Shown: positions 1-10,414 of the stretch, piece after piece | Layout of the letters: every line of letters begins with the position of its first letter | Numbering within the stretch: position 1 is the first letter of the stretch | DNA from: Vibrio owensii CAIM 1854 = LMG 25443 | Lineage (GTDB): Bacteria > Pseudomonadota > Gammaproteobacteria > Enterobacterales > Vibrionaceae | DNA: 61,802 nt | Direction: 5' to 3' | Assembly: GCF_000817815.1 (NCBI RefSeq) | Contig: NZ_JPRD01000018.1 | Coordinates: 1 to 61,802, forward strand | Position numbers and translations under genes: made by a program | The notes under the pieces: model-generated | Databases searched by the model: none | Seen by the model: only the letters and a program-made list of their open reading frames with translations | What the model was told of the DNA's origin: nothing

Positions 1-33
1 ACTGATCGGCATTAGAGCACATTGCTCCCCTTT

Positions 34-912
34 CTATTTATGAATCTCTTGCAGCACTTGGTCTTTCTCTTGCCAAACATCGCCTAACCATTGTTGAAAC
101 TGGCGTTTGTATGGCTTGTCATTGAAGTAATCACCTAACACTCGCTCATCGACTGGCAGAACCTTCACTCGCACCACAATTTTGGTCATACGCCCCATCA
201 GCATATCTTTAAAGGGTTTATTGGTGTTTTCTGGGTACGCTAAGGTCACATCGATGATGTTCTCAAACTGCTCCCCCATGGCCGCTAACGTATAAGCAAT
301 ACCACCAGATTTAGGTTGCAACAAATGTTGATAACCCGCTCGGCTCTTACGTTGCTTATCTTGGGTAAAGCGTGTGCCCTCTACATAGTTCACCACTGTG
401 GTTGGCGTATGTTTAAATTTGGCACATGAACGGCGCGTGGTTTGCAGATCTTGCCCACGTTTGTCTGGATTACGAAGCAAATACTCTCGCGAATAGCGAC
501 GCATGAACGGCATATCTAACGCCCAACATGCCATTCCGATAAAAGGCACATATAATAGCTGCTGCTTGAGGAAAAATTTTGGCATCGGAATGCGATCTTT
601 AAACACGCAACACAGTACAACAATGTCAGTCCAACTAAGATGATTACTGATCAGTAAGTACCAGCCATCTTTCTTCAGGTTTTCACCGCCTTGAACGTCC
701 CATTCAACGCGATTAGAGAGCGCAAGAATACCGGCGTTGACCGTTGCCCACACCCACATCATTTTGTTGGCAGCCTCGGTGCCTTTGGCTTTGAACTTCG
801 CAGTTGGAAGCAACAGCTTAAAAATGGCGATGATACAAATTGCGATGGAACAAACCGCAGAATTTATAATCACAAAAGAAGCGTTAAAAATGAGTAACAA
901 ATATGCCAACAT
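34..912 (-). CDS. yihG: YihG-type membrane acyltransferase (PlsC/LPLAT family)
   Basis: Probable 1-acyl-glycerol-3-phosphate acyltransferase homologue that acylates phospholipid precursors at the inner membrane. A hydrophobic N-terminal segment (about residues 1-37) is followed by the family HX4D motif, seen as NHLSWTD near residue 91, and by the acyl-acceptor motif EGTR (VEGTRF). The length of about 292 residues fits YihG (about 310 in E. coli). A reading frame continues three codons upstream to a TTG at 921; the ATG at 912 is preferred although no strong ribosome site precedes it. It is the first gene of the window and its downstream neighbour is outside. The exact acyl donor and acceptor cannot be told from sequence. 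Confidence 0.8.
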   Translation of the reverse strand: MLAYLLLIFNASFVIINSAVCSIAICIIAIFKLLLPTAKFKAKGTEAANKMMWVWATVNAGILALSNRVEWDVQGGENLKKDGWYLLISNHLSWTDIVVLCCVFKDRIPMPKFFLKQQLLYVPFIGMACWALDMPFMRRYSREYLLRNPDKRGQDLQTTRRSCAKFKHTPTTVVNYVEGTRFTQDKQRKSRAGYQHLLQPKSGGIAYTLAAMGEQFENIIDVTLAYPENTNKPFKDMLMGRMTKIVVRVKVLPVDERVLGDYFNDKPYKRQFQQWLGDVWQEKDQVLQEIHK

Positions 913-1076
913 GGTAACCAATCAGTAACTATAGCGCGTGAGTAATAAAACAGCGTGTAATTATACGAATCCGTTGCCACATTGAAACATTTGTAAGAAT
1001 GGTCAGATTTGTTTCACTGTAAAACTGGACCAACGCTCAAATAACATCTTTCATTCGACAAACAAGGAGAAAGCGA

Positions 1077-2033
1077 ATGAATCCAAGGCTAACCTTACTG
1101 CCTTTGGCCTTTATCGTCAGTTCAGCACAAGCTCAACTTGCAGAAACAGCAGGTTTTAGCGGTGAGATTTCGTTGAACGCAGGCTTCATCTCATCAGAAT
1201 CCAACTTCAATACAGACAGCAACAGCACTATCACATCATTGAATCAGCGTGCCGAAAGTGATGAATCTTTTATCGTTGCACCGCTAGGCAGTGCAGCGTA
1301 TACCTTTGGTAACAAACTCAATCACCAAGTGTATGCCGGTACCACTCGTTCCGACATCGCGATCGGTACTCTCGCCTTCCAACTTGGTTACAAATACCAA
1401 CTGGCTTCGGGCACTGTGCTCGACTTTTCCTACTTACCAACCATCTTGGAGGGAGAAACTTGGCAAGATCCGTACTTAACGGGGCAATCGAGAAACACCA
1501 CCGATGAAGGCGGCAATGCGTTTCGTCTCCAAATCAATCGCTTCTTAGACGACAACTTTAATCTTGATTTGGCGTACGCAGATAAAGACGTAGAAAAAGA
1601 TACCGTGACCGATTCATCTTTGCTGCGTGATGCAAAGATCTACCACATCAAAGGCGACTACCGTATCCCGCTTAGCCGCACGTCGATGCTGCAACCTGCA
1701 TTTACTTATGTCTATCAAGATGCAGATGGCGAAGCGGAATCCTTCGACTCTTACCGATTCGAATTAAGTTGGTTCCAGTTCGTGAATCGCCATCGTTTTG
1801 CAGTTACGGCAGGTTACACGCTGAAAAACTACGAAGCAGCCAGTGACACATTCGATAAGACGCGTGATGACGGTAAGCTCAGTTTGTTTGCGGCCTACGA
1901 GTACAAGAATGTATTCGATTGGCAAAACTGGTCACTCATCTCTCTGGCAGGTTACGGGAATAACGATTCCAACATCACCTTCTACGATGAGAAAGAATAC
2001 CTGCTGTCTGTCGGTTTGAACTACGGCTTCTAG
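1077..2033 (+). CDS. DUF2860 family outer-membrane beta-barrel protein
   Basis: Predicted outer-membrane protein of 318 residues. It has a Sec signal peptide ending near AQA-Q (residue about 19), alternating amphipathic strands through the rest of the chain, and a C-terminal phenylalanine (LNYGF) typical of BamA-dependent barrels. The sequence resembles the DUF2860 family found mainly in vibrios, whose function I do not know. The ribosome site AAGGAGAAAGCG lies just before the ATG. It is monocistronic: a 13-bp terminator hairpin follows and the next gene, yifB, converges. The many Asp/Glu residues in loops fit a surface porin-like protein, but transport substrate is unknown. Confidence 0.75.
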   Translation: MNPRLTLLPLAFIVSSAQAQLAETAGFSGEISLNAGFISSESNFNTDSNSTITSLNQRAESDESFIVAPLGSAAYTFGNKLNHQVYAGTTRSDIAIGTLAFQLGYKYQLASGTVLDFSYLPTILEGETWQDPYLTGQSRNTTDEGGNAFRLQINRFLDDNFNLDLAYADKDVEKDTVTDSSLLRDAKIYHIKGDYRIPLSRTSMLQPAFTYVYQDADGEAESFDSYRFELSWFQFVNRHRFAVTAGYTLKNYEAASDTFDKTRDDGKLSLFAAYEYKNVFDWQNWSLISLAGYGNNDSNITFYDEKEYLLSVGLNYGF

Positions 2034-2040
2034 ACACGTT

Positions 2041-2072
2041 AATCGCAGTGAGCAAAACCGCTCACTGCGATT
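2041..2072. terminator. Bidirectional terminator between DUF2860 gene and yifB
   Basis: A perfect 13-bp inverted repeat (2041-2053 with 2060-2072, 6-nt loop) is followed by TTTCTTCCTT on the plus strand. It sits between two convergent genes and could serve both. Confidence 0.75.
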
Positions 2073-2078
2073 TCTTCC

Positions 2079-3602
2079 TTATACCGCTTGAGCCGTCAAC
2101 TGCTTGAGCAACCTATCCATTGCTCGATAACCCAAAGCTTCTGCCAGATGCGTTCGTTCAATTTGTGGTGAGCCTTCCAGATCAGCAATAGTACGCGCGA
2201 CTTTGATGATACGATGGTAAGCACGAATCGATAATCCAAGACGATGCAGCGCATTTTCTAAAAACTCAGCGTCGCTTTTTTGCAGCGGGCAAAAGGCTTC
2301 AATCTCTCGACTTCCCAATAAAGCATTCACTTTACCACTGCGTTGCACCATGCTTTCTCTGGCCTGATTGACTCTTTGCTTAACCGCAGCGGTAGGCTCT
2401 CCTCGATCGCCACCTTCAGCAAGTGTACCTTTTGGCAATGCGGGAATCTCTAACGACATATCAAAGCGATCAAGAAGCGGGCCTGATAACCGACCAAGGT
2501 AACGCAGGATGGCTTGCGGGTTTGTCCGAGCTTGATTGCCCTCGTAGTACCCTGTCGGGCTTGGGTTTAATGCACCAACCAATTGGAATCGAGCCGGAAA
2601 ACGGGTTTTACCCTGCGCTCGAGAGATAATGATTTCACCAGACTCCAATGGCTCACGTAAAGAGTCGAGCACTTTACGGTCAAACTCCGGCATCTCGTCG
2701 AGGAACAGCAACCCATTGTGTGCTAATGAAATCTCACCCGGTCTAGGCACAGAGCCGCCCCCCACGAGCGCTGCCATTGAGCTAGAATGATGCGGCGCGC
2801 GAAACGGTCGCGTCTTCCAGTTATGTTCATTAATTTCACTTTGGGTCAGTGATGCCACAGAGGCGGTTTCCATTGCCTCTTCAACATTCATCTCAGGTAA
2901 CAAGTCACACAGGCGTGATGCCAGCATGGTCTTTCCCGTACCCGGTGGACCAAGAAATAATAGATTGTGATTGCCTGCAGCAGCGATCTCTAGAGCGCGT
3001 TTGCCTTGCTGTTGACCGATGATGTCTTGCAAATCTCGGCTGTGTTTTTTGATCTCTTTTTTCTTCGGGGTTTGATACAAATTCAATTGATGTTGGCCAC
3101 ACAACTCAGCACAAACTTCCAATAGCGATTGAGCAGATTTGTGCTGCTCTTTGCCGACAAGTGCCGCCTGATCACCATTGGCATGAGGCACCACTAAACG
3201 GCGCTGCTTTTTGTTCGCAGCCAACGCAGCGGGCAGCACGCCTTTTACAGCTCTTAATCCGCCAGAAAGGGCTAATTCACCAACAAATTCGTAGTTTTTG
3301 AGCTTATCTGTCACGATTTGTTCTGAAGCTGCCAAAATCCCTAATGCAATCGGCAGATCGAAGCGTCCACCTTCTTTGGGCAGATCCGCAGGTGCTAAAT
3401 TTACCGTAATTCGCTTGGCAGGGAATTGAAAGTTGGAATTAACGATCGCACTGCGGACGCGATCTTTCGATTCTTTTACTGTCGTTTCCGGTAGACCCAC
3501 TAGCGTAAAGCCCGGCATCCCATTACTGATGTGGACTTCCACACTTACCGACGGCGCTTGCACACCCACACTTGCTCGACTATGAATGATTGCCAGCCCC
3601 AT
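2079..3602 (-). CDS. comM: YifB/ComM family AAA+ ATPase (Mg-chelatase-like)
   Basis: Hexameric AAA+ helicase-like protein. ComM family members promote branch migration during natural transformation in Vibrio and other bacteria. The 507 residues hold an N-terminal ChlI/Lon-like fold (about 1-180), Walker A GPPGTGKT near residue 218, a Walker B segment LLFLDEMPEF near 302, and the C-terminal Mg-chelatase domain. Length matches the family. The ATG at 3602 begins MGLAIIHSRA, the usual start. Its promoter shares the interval with the divergent ilv leader. Competence is a known trait of this genus, so the ComM role is plausible, but it is inferred from family membership. Confidence 0.9.
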   Translation of the reverse strand: MGLAIIHSRASVGVQAPSVSVEVHISNGMPGFTLVGLPETTVKESKDRVRSAIVNSNFQFPAKRITVNLAPADLPKEGGRFDLPIALGILAASEQIVTDKLKNYEFVGELALSGGLRAVKGVLPAALAANKKQRRLVVPHANGDQAALVGKEQHKSAQSLLEVCAELCGQHQLNLYQTPKKKEIKKHSRDLQDIIGQQQGKRALEIAAAGNHNLLFLGPPGTGKTMLASRLCDLLPEMNVEEAMETASVASLTQSEINEHNWKTRPFRAPHHSSSMAALVGGGSVPRPGEISLAHNGLLFLDEMPEFDRKVLDSLREPLESGEIIISRAQGKTRFPARFQLVGALNPSPTGYYEGNQARTNPQAILRYLGRLSGPLLDRFDMSLEIPALPKGTLAEGGDRGEPTAAVKQRVNQARESMVQRSGKVNALLGSREIEAFCPLQKSDAEFLENALHRLGLSIRAYHRIIKVARTIADLEGSPQIERTHLAEALGYRAMDRLLKQLTAQAV

Positions 3603-3805
3603 AATTTCCTCAAATTTTTGTACGTTATATAACCAGATGTTTTCTATATGGATATGTTATATAGCCTGTCCAGATTGGTACTTAATGTGAAAAAAGAATG
3701 ACTTTTTGCTTGTCATGCAGCAGATTTGTGTGTTACCACTAGTGACGCAAACATTTTCGTAGAACATTACACAATACTTATTAACGAAAACAGAACGACA
3801 GACAG

Positions 3806-3895
3806 ATGAACTTATTCGCTCACATCAACTCACTGCTAGCCCTGATTATCGTGGTCATTATTGGCACCGCGCGGGGGATTGTGGGCGAAAGATAA
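3806..3895 (+). CDS. ilvL: ilvGMEDA operon leader peptide
   Basis: A 29-codon open frame (starting MNLFAHINSLL, ending VGER) lies upstream of the ilv operon. Its middle contains LLALIIVVII: thirteen of the 29 codons specify Leu, Ile or Val. That is the signature of a leader peptide whose stalling on scarce charged Leu/Ile/Val tRNAs controls attenuation. Its stop codon is 17 bases before the attenuator hairpin stem. The peptide itself is not expected to have another function. Confidence 0.92.
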   Translation: MNLFAHINSLLALIIVVIIGTARGIVGER

Positions 3896-3906
3896 CCACA
3901 AATTAC

Positions 3907-3943
3907 AAAAAACCCCCGCACTGAGAAGTCCGGGGGTTTTTTT
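3907..3943 (+). terminator. ilv operon attenuator
   Basis: CCCCCG and CGGGGG (3913-3918 with 3931-3936), extended by flanking A/T pairs, form a strong hairpin followed by seven T residues. It lies between ilvL and ilvG, where a Rho-independent attenuator belongs. When the leader ribosome does not stall on Leu/Ile/Val codons, transcription should end here. Confidence 0.9.
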
Positions 3944-4064
3944 ACAACTACAAGTTGTCATCTGTCTAACCCTTAGACAGCTTAACGGGAAGAATGGGAG
4001 TGCACATGAAGTGCAAAACACATGGCGATAGCTACGAGCCACAACGTAGCAAAGGAGGTTTACG

Positions 4065-5711
4065 ATGACCGGTGCAGAACTAGTCGTAGCCGCTTTAAGA
4101 CAGCAAGGCATCGAGACGGTGTTTGGGTATCCTGGTGGAGCCATCATGCCAATCTACGATGCGTTGTATGACGGAGGTGTTGAACACATCTTATGCCGTC
4201 ATGAGCAAGGGGCTGCAATGGCCGCCATCGGGATGGCTCGAGCGACGCAAGACGTTGCCGTTTGTATGGCCACTTCAGGCCCAGGCGCCACCAACCTTGT
4301 TACTGGCCTTGCCGACGCCTTCCTCGATTCCGTTCCTCTAGTAGCCATCACAGGTCAGGTTGCTAGCTCTCATATCGGTACCGACGCATTCCAAGAAATG
4401 GATGTGATCGGAATGTCCCTAGCCTGTACCAAGCACAGTTATCTAGTGACTGAGATTGAAGACCTTGCCCCAACGCTAGCCGAAGCGTTCGAAGTAGCAA
4501 AAACAGGTCGACCTGGCCCGGTGATTGTTGATATCGCCAAAGACGTTCAGCTTGCTCAAGCGCCAACCGAATTACTGCCTCCTTTTGTTCCACCAGCTGC
4601 ACCTTTAGTCACTGCTGCTGATATCCAGCGCGCTCAAGAAGTGCTTGCCGCTTCAACTCGACCAGTTCTATACGTTGGTGGTGGCGTACAAATTGCCAAA
4701 GCGACAGACTCAGTACGCGAGTTCCTACGTTTAAACCCAATGCCAGCGGTAAGCACGCTAAAAGGTTTGGGCACCATTGAACGCCACGACCCGCACTACT
4801 TAGGCATGCTGGGCATGCATGGCACCAAAGCCGCAAACCTAGTGGTTCAAGAATGTGACCTTTTGATTGTAGTTGGAGCACGTTTTGATGACCGCGTGAC
4901 AGGGAAGCTCGACACGTTTGCACCGCATGCGAAAGTAATCCATATCGACATCGATGCGGCTGAAATCCATAAGCTTCGCCACGCCAATGCACCACTGCGT
5001 GGCGAAATCAGCAAGATTCTTCCTCAATTAGAGCTGACTCAAGACATCACCCCTTGGGTACATCACAGTGAGAGCCTGCGTAGCGGATTCAAATGGCGTT
5101 ACGATCATCCGGGCGAGTTGATCTACGCTCCGCTGCTACTTAAACAGTTGTCAGACATGATGCCGGATAGCTCAATTGTCTCGACCGACGTAGGTCAGCA
5201 TCAGATGTGGGCAGCACAACATATCCAACCACGCGATCCACAAAACTTCATCACTTCTGCTGGCCTTGGCACTATGGGCTTTGGCTTACCAGCGGCGATG
5301 GGCGCTGCAGTCGCACGTCCTGATGATCAGTCTATCCTTATTACAGGTGACGGTTCATTTATGATGAACGTGCAGGAATTGGGCACGCTGAAGCGTCGTC
5401 AGATTCCAGTGAAGATTGTCCTTCTTAATAACCAACGTCTTGGCATGGTTCGCCAATGGCAGTCGCTGTTCTTTGACGGCCGCCACAGCGAAACCATTCT
5501 TGATGACAACCCAGACTTCGTAATGCTTGCCAAAGCGTTCGATATCCCGGGCAAAACCATCACCAAGAAAGAAGAAGTCGAACCGGCTCTCAAAGAGATG
5601 CTAGAAAGTAAGACTTCTTACATGCTTCACGTTTTAATCGACGAAGAAGAGAACGTGTGGCCACTTGTACCACCTGGTGCATCAAACAGTGATATGTTGG
5701 AAAACACTTAG
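4065..5711 (+). CDS. ilvG: Acetolactate synthase II large subunit
   Basis: Catalytic subunit of acetohydroxyacid synthase, which condenses pyruvate with pyruvate or 2-ketobutyrate in valine/leucine/isoleucine synthesis. The 548 residues include the N-terminal TPP domain ([14 protein letters not shown], catalytic Glu in [10 protein letters not shown]), a central FAD-binding region and the C-terminal TPP/Mg motif GDGSFMMN...NN. The start is fixed by AAAGGAGG seven bases before the ATG. The gene is intact, unlike the frameshifted copy of E. coli K-12. It is the first structural gene after the attenuator and is followed 11 bases later by its small subunit ilvM. Confidence 0.96.
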   Translation: MTGAELVVAALRQQGIETVFGYPGGAIMPIYDALYDGGVEHILCRHEQGAAMAAIGMARATQDVAVCMATSGPGATNLVTGLADAFLDSVPLVAITGQVASSHIGTDAFQEMDVIGMSLACTKHSYLVTEIEDLAPTLAEAFEVAKTGRPGPVIVDIAKDVQLAQAPTELLPPFVPPAAPLVTAADIQRAQEVLAASTRPVLYVGGGVQIAKATDSVREFLRLNPMPAVSTLKGLGTIERHDPHYLGMLGMHGTKAANLVVQECDLLIVVGARFDDRVTGKLDTFAPHAKVIHIDIDAAEIHKLRHANAPLRGEISKILPQLELTQDITPWVHHSESLRSGFKWRYDHPGELIYAPLLLKQLSDMMPDSSIVSTDVGQHQMWAAQHIQPRDPQNFITSAGLGTMGFGLPAAMGAAVARPDDQSILITGDGSFMMNVQELGTLKRRQIPVKIVLLNNQRLGMVRQWQSLFFDGRHSETILDDNPDFVMLAKAFDIPGKTITKKEEVEPALKEMLESKTSYMLHVLIDEEENVWPLVPPGASNSDMLENT

Positions 5712-5722
5712 GAGACAATCGC

Positions 5723-6007
5723 ATGGACAGATATTTACTCGACATCAAAGCCGACGATAAACCGGTATTGTTGGAGCGCGTTCTTCGTGTGATTCGTCAC
5801 CGAGGCTTTGTGATCAAACAAGTCGCGGCTACCCAAAACCACGAAAGCAAAGTAGCCAGCGTAGAGATCATCGTCGACAGCGATCGACCTATCTCGTTTT
5901 TGGTCAATCAAATTGAGAAGTTGTGGGACATTCGCACCGTTGAGGTACTTAAGATCCGCAACGATGAACTCCCAAATCACAACTTACAACAACACGTGAG
6001 TGCATAA
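5723..6007 (+). CDS. ilvM: Acetolactate synthase II small (ACT) subunit
   Basis: Regulatory subunit of isozyme II, 94 residues, comprising one ACT fold (start MDRYLLDIKADDKPVLLERV, strand pattern VASVEIIV). It stabilises and activates IlvG; isozyme II is classically insensitive to valine. An AGGAG site precedes the ATG. It sits 11 bases after ilvG and 12 before ilvE, so it is cotranscribed. Confidence 0.94.
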   Translation: MDRYLLDIKADDKPVLLERVLRVIRHRGFVIKQVAATQNHESKVASVEIIVDSDRPISFLVNQIEKLWDIRTVEVLKIRNDELPNHNLQQHVSA

Positions 6008-6019
6008 GGAAGGCAATAA

Positions 6020-6958
6020 ATGGCAACGAAAACTGCAGATTTCATTTGGTTTAATGGCGAGATGGTTCCGTGGGCAGAGGCGAACGTTCACGTTCTGACT
6101 CACGCAATGCACTACGGCACCTCTGTATTTGAAGGCGTACGCTGCTACAACACGCCAAAAGGACCAATTGTCTTCCGTCACCGTGAGCATGCACAACGTT
6201 TGAAAGACTCTGCCAAGATTTACCGCTTCCCGATTCCATATACAGTGGAAGAAATCATGGAAGCAACACGCGAAACCCTTCGCCAGAACAAACTCGACAG
6301 CGCTTACATTCGTCCATTGGGTTTTGTCGGTAATGTTGGCTTGGGCGTGTGCCCACCTGTTGGTACTGAGATGGACCTGATCATTGCCGCATTCCCTTGG
6401 GGCTCTTACCTAGGTGAAGAAGCGCTAGAAGCTGGGGTTGATGCCATGATCTCTAGCTGGAATCGAGCTGCGCCTAACACCATCCCAACGGCAGCTAAAG
6501 CAGGCGGTAACTACCTATCTTCACTGCTCGTTGGTGGTGAAGCCCGTCGTCACGGCTATGACGAAGGTATCGCACTGAGCGTAGATGGTTACCTATCGGA
6601 AGGCGCTGGTGAAAACATCTTTGTTATCAAAGACGGCGTGATCACCACACCACCAGCAACGAGCGCGATTCTGCCGGGCATCACTCGCGATTCGATCATG
6701 ACTATTGCGCGCGATAAAGGTTATGAAGTACGCGAAGCTAATATTGCTCGTGAAGCGCTTTACCTTGCCGATGAAGTCTTTATGACAGGTACCGCAGCTG
6801 AAGTTGTACCAGTCGCAACTATCGACAAGATTGAAGTGGGCACCGGTAAACGCGGCCCAATCACTAAAGAACTACAAGCGGCCTACTTTGGCCTATTTAA
6901 CGGCACCACGGAAGATAAGTGGGGCTGGTTAGACTATGTGTACCCAGAACAGAAGTAA
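6020..6958 (+). CDS. ilvE: Branched-chain amino acid aminotransferase
   Basis: PLP enzyme of fold type IV that transaminates the 2-keto acids of Leu, Ile and Val with glutamate. The 312 residues show the N-terminal FNGEMVPW and GTSVFEGVRCY motifs, the PLP lysine in PTAAKAGGNY near residue 160, and the phosphate-binding loop LPGITRDSI. Length and order in the operon match enteric IlvE. Start codon follows AAGGAAGGC. The next gene begins 13 bases after the stop. Confidence 0.96.
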   Translation: MATKTADFIWFNGEMVPWAEANVHVLTHAMHYGTSVFEGVRCYNTPKGPIVFRHREHAQRLKDSAKIYRFPIPYTVEEIMEATRETLRQNKLDSAYIRPLGFVGNVGLGVCPPVGTEMDLIIAAFPWGSYLGEEALEAGVDAMISSWNRAAPNTIPTAAKAGGNYLSSLLVGGEARRHGYDEGIALSVDGYLSEGAGENIFVIKDGVITTPPATSAILPGITRDSIMTIARDKGYEVREANIAREALYLADEVFMTGTAAEVVPVATIDKIEVGTGKRGPITKELQAAYFGLFNGTTEDKWGWLDYVYPEQK

Positions 6959-6971
6959 GAAGGATTAGGAA

Positions 6972-8813
6972 ATGCCAAAATATAGATCAGCAACCACAAC
7001 ACATGGTCGTAACATGGCGGGTGCACGAGCACTATGGCGTGCAACGGGTGTGAAAGAAGAAGACTTCGGTAAACCAATCATCGCCGTCGTAAACTCGTTT
7101 ACTCAATTTGTTCCGGGTCACGTACACCTAAAAGACATGGGTCAGCTTGTAGCACGTGAAATCGAAAAAGCCGGCGGCATCGCAAAAGAATTCAACACCA
7201 TCGCGGTTGATGATGGTATCGCAATGGGTCACGGCGGCATGCTGTACTCACTACCTTCACGCGAACTGATCGCAGACTCAGTAGAGTACATGGTCAACGC
7301 GCACTGTGCCGATGCCATGGTATGTATCTCTAACTGTGACAAAATCACTCCGGGAATGTTAATGGCATCTATGCGTCTTAACATCCCTGTTATCTTTGTT
7401 TCTGGTGGTCCAATGGAAGCGGGTAAAACCAAGCTTTCTGATCAGATCATCAAGCTAGACCTTGTTGATGCAATGATCCAAGGCGCGGATCCAAAAGTAT
7501 CTGATGAGCAAAGTGAGCAGATCGAACGTAGCGCATGTCCAACGTGTGGATCGTGTTCAGGCATGTTCACTGCAAACTCAATGAACTGTCTAACGGAAGC
7601 ACTGGGTCTTTCTCAGCCGGGTAACGGTTCTATGCTAGCAACGCACGCTGACCGTGAACAACTGTTCCTCAATGCAGGTCGTCGTATCGTTGAACTGACT
7701 CGTCGTTACTACGAGCAAGATGACGAATCAGCACTGCCTCGCAACATCGCTACGTTTGATGCGTTCGAAAACGCGATGGCACTGGATATTGCAATGGGTG
7801 GCTCGACCAACACCATTTTGCACCTACTGGCAGCAGCGCAAGAAGGCGAAGTGGATTTCGATATGGAAGATATCGATCGCTTGTCTCGCCAAGTACCACA
7901 CTTGTGTAAAGTGGCACCATCTACCCAGAAATATCACATGGAAGACGTGCACCGCGCTGGTGGCGTAATGGCGATTCTTGGTGAGCTTGACCGTGCAGGT
8001 CTACTACACAATGATGCACGCACCGTACTTGGCCTTTCGATGAAAGAGCAGCTGGCAAAATACGACATCATCCAAACTGAAGACGAAGACGTACTTAAGT
8101 TCTACCGCGCAGGCCCTGCGGGTATTCGTACTACTCAAGCGTTCTCACAAGATTGCCGCTGGGATCGCCTTGATGACGACCGTGCAGAAGGTTGTATTCG
8201 CACCAAAGAAAATGCCTTTAGCCAAGAAGGTGGCCTAGCCGTTCTATCAGGCAACATCGCACTGGATGGTTGTATCGTTAAGACTGCAGGTGTTGATGAG
8301 AGCATTCATAAGTTCACTGGCCCAGCCGTGGTATTTGAAAGCCAAGAAGACGCCGTGGAAGGCATCTTGGGTGGCAAAGTAAAAGCAGGCGACGTGGTAA
8401 TTATCCGCTACGAAGGCCCTAAAGGTGGCCCGGGCATGCAAGAAATGCTGTACCCAACCACTTACCTAAAATCGATGGGCCTTGGCAAAGAGTGTGCACT
8501 TCTGACTGACGGCCGTTTCTCTGGTGGTACATCAGGTCTGTCTATCGGCCACGCTTCTCCTGAAGCGGCAAACGGCGGTGCAATTGGCTTGGTGAAGCAA
8601 GGCGACATTATTGCGATTGATATTCCAAACCGTTCAATTTCACTTCAAGTATCTGAACAAGAACTTGCCGAGCGCCGTGCGAAACAAGACGAGTTAGGCT
8701 GGAAACCGGTAGACCGCCAACGTGAAGTTTCATTTGCACTCAAAGCTTACGCAAGCATGGCGACCAGTGCTGACAAAGGTGCAGTACGAGACAAATCTAA
8801 GCTCGAGGGCTAG
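6972..8813 (+). CDS. ilvD: Dihydroxy-acid dehydratase
   Basis: Iron-sulfur enzyme converting 2,3-dihydroxy-acids to 2-keto acids, the third common step of branched-chain synthesis. It has 613 residues. Cluster-ligand cysteines are seen in [11 protein letters not shown] and [17 protein letters not shown], and the C-terminal substrate region [15 protein letters not shown] is intact. AGGATTAGGAA precedes the ATG. The stop is only four bases before the ilvA start, so the two are translationally close. Confidence 0.96.
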   Translation: MPKYRSATTTHGRNMAGARALWRATGVKEEDFGKPIIAVVNSFTQFVPGHVHLKDMGQLVAREIEKAGGIAKEFNTIAVDDGIAMGHGGMLYSLPSRELIADSVEYMVNAHCADAMVCISNCDKITPGMLMASMRLNIPVIFVSGGPMEAGKTKLSDQIIKLDLVDAMIQGADPKVSDEQSEQIERSACPTCGSCSGMFTANSMNCLTEALGLSQPGNGSMLATHADREQLFLNAGRRIVELTRRYYEQDDESALPRNIATFDAFENAMALDIAMGGSTNTILHLLAAAQEGEVDFDMEDIDRLSRQVPHLCKVAPSTQKYHMEDVHRAGGVMAILGELDRAGLLHNDARTVLGLSMKEQLAKYDIIQTEDEDVLKFYRAGPAGIRTTQAFSQDCRWDRLDDDRAEGCIRTKENAFSQEGGLAVLSGNIALDGCIVKTAGVDESIHKFTGPAVVFESQEDAVEGILGGKVKAGDVVIIRYEGPKGGPGMQEMLYPTTYLKSMGLGKECALLTDGRFSGGTSGLSIGHASPEAANGGAIGLVKQGDIIAIDIPNRSISLQVSEQELAERRAKQDELGWKPVDRQREVSFALKAYASMATSADKGAVRDKSKLEG

Positions 8814-8817
8814 CTTT

Positions 8818-10365
8818 ATGAGTCAACCCTTTCCCTTAAAACAGGAAAACCAATCTGGTGCAGATTATCTGCGCCAGATCTTGCGTGCTCCTGTGTATGA
8901 AGTCGCGACTGTCACACCTTTGCAAGAGATGCCTCGCCTTGCTGCTCGTATTGGCAACAATGTGCAAATCAAACGTGAAGATCGCCAACCCGTGCACTCG
9001 TTCAAATTGCGCGGTGCATACAACATGGTGGCAAGCCTGTCTGAAGAGCAAAAAGCCGCAGGTGTCATCGCAGCATCTGCAGGTAACCACGCTCAAGGCA
9101 TGGCGCTTTCAGGTACTAAGCTAGGCATCAAGACCACTATCGTGATGCCAAAAACCACACCAGACATAAAAGTCGATGCGGTACGTGGCTTTGGTGGCAA
9201 CGTGGTGCTACACGGCAGTAACTTTGATGAGGCAAAAGCCGAGGCAGAGCGTCTATCCGAGTTAAACGGGTATACCTTTGTCCCTCCCTTCGATCATCCA
9301 CTGGTGATTGCAGGTCAAGGCACCATCGGCATGGAAATGCTGCAACAAAATGGTCACCTTGACTACATCTTCGTTCCTGTCGGTGGTGGCGGTTTGGCTG
9401 CGGGTGTTGCGGTACTTGTGAAGCAGCTCATGCCAGAAATCAAAGTGATTGCAGTTGAACCTGAAGATTCGTCATGCCTCAAAGCAGCATTGGATGCTGG
9501 TGAGCCAGTGGTACTAGACCAAGTCAGCATGTTTGCCGATGGCGTCGCTGTAAAACGCATTGGCGAAGAGACTTTCCGTCTATGCCAAAAGTACATTGAT
9601 GGCCATATTGCGGTCTCTAGCGATGAAATCTGCGCAGCAGTAAAAGACATCTTTGAAGACACTCGCGCCATTGCTGAGCCTTCGGGCGCACTTGCTCTGG
9701 CTGGTTTGAAAAAGTTTGCTGAGCAAAACAAACTGCAAGGTAAGAATCTAGGTACTGTACTGTCTGGTGCAAATACTAACTTCCATGGCTTACGTTATGT
9801 TTCTGAGCGTTGTGAGCTTGGTGAGAAACGTGAAGGTTTGCTTGCCGTTACCATTCCTGAGCGTCAAGGTGCCTTCTTTGAGTTCTGCAACCTCATTGGC
9901 GGCCGTGCCGTAACGGAGTTTAACTATCGTTACAATGATGACGCACTGGCGAATATCTTTGTCGGTGTTCGTTTGCAAGGCGGTCAGGAAGAGCTAGAAA
10001 ACATCATTCACGACTTACGTGATGGTGGCTACCCTGTGGTTGACCTCTCTGATGATGAAATGGCGAAACTGCACGTGCGCTACATGATTGGTGGTAAGCC
10101 GTCTAAGCCGCTTAAAGAGCGCCTCTACAGCTTTGAATTCCCAGAATATCCGGGAGCGCTGCTTAAGTTCTTGAGTACACTCGGTACTCATTGGAATATC
10201 AGCTTGTTCAACTACCGTAACCACGGCGCTGACTACGGACGCGTTTTATGTGGTTTCGAGTTAGATGAAAGCGACTTAGGTCAGTTTTCTGCGCATTTGC
10301 GCGAACTTGGCTATCAATGCAAAGACGAAACAGACAACCCGTCTTACAAGTTCTTCTTGTCGTAA
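8818..10365 (+). CDS. ilvA: Threonine deaminase (threonine ammonia-lyase), biosynthetic
   Basis: PLP enzyme making 2-ketobutyrate from threonine, the committing step of isoleucine synthesis. The ATG at 8818 gives 515 residues, almost the E. coli length of 514; the open frame extends back into ilvD but that overlap is spurious. The PLP lysine is in VHSFKLRGAYN near residue 60, the glycine loop is VGGGGLAAG, and the last 180 residues form two ACT-like domains that mediate feedback inhibition by isoleucine. It is the last gene of the operon, followed by a strong terminator. Confidence 0.95.
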   Translation: MSQPFPLKQENQSGADYLRQILRAPVYEVATVTPLQEMPRLAARIGNNVQIKREDRQPVHSFKLRGAYNMVASLSEEQKAAGVIAASAGNHAQGMALSGTKLGIKTTIVMPKTTPDIKVDAVRGFGGNVVLHGSNFDEAKAEAERLSELNGYTFVPPFDHPLVIAGQGTIGMEMLQQNGHLDYIFVPVGGGGLAAGVAVLVKQLMPEIKVIAVEPEDSSCLKAALDAGEPVVLDQVSMFADGVAVKRIGEETFRLCQKYIDGHIAVSSDEICAAVKDIFEDTRAIAEPSGALALAGLKKFAEQNKLQGKNLGTVLSGANTNFHGLRYVSERCELGEKREGLLAVTIPERQGAFFEFCNLIGGRAVTEFNYRYNDDALANIFVGVRLQGGQEELENIIHDLRDGGYPVVDLSDDEMAKLHVRYMIGGKPSKPLKERLYSFEFPEYPGALLKFLSTLGTHWNISLFNYRNHGADYGRVLCGFELDESDLGQFSAHLRELGYQCKDETDNPSYKFFLS

Positions 10366-10380
10366 CCTGTACCACGCAAT

Positions 10381-10413
10381 AAAAAAATCCCTCGTTTGAC
10401 GAGGGATTTTTTT
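10381..10413. terminator. Bidirectional terminator between ilvA and diguanylate cyclase gene
   Basis: AAAAATCCCTCG (10383-10394) pairs with CGAGGGATTTTT (10400-10411) around a 5-nt loop, with A- and T-tracts on both sides. It ends the ilv operon and the convergent diguanylate cyclase gene. Confidence 0.9.
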
Positions 10414-10414
10414 A

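Noticed and set aside
8722..8817. Upstream extension of ilvA into ilvD
   Set aside because: The ATG at 8818 gives the family length; the extension adds 32 residues translated out of frame from ilvD sequence.
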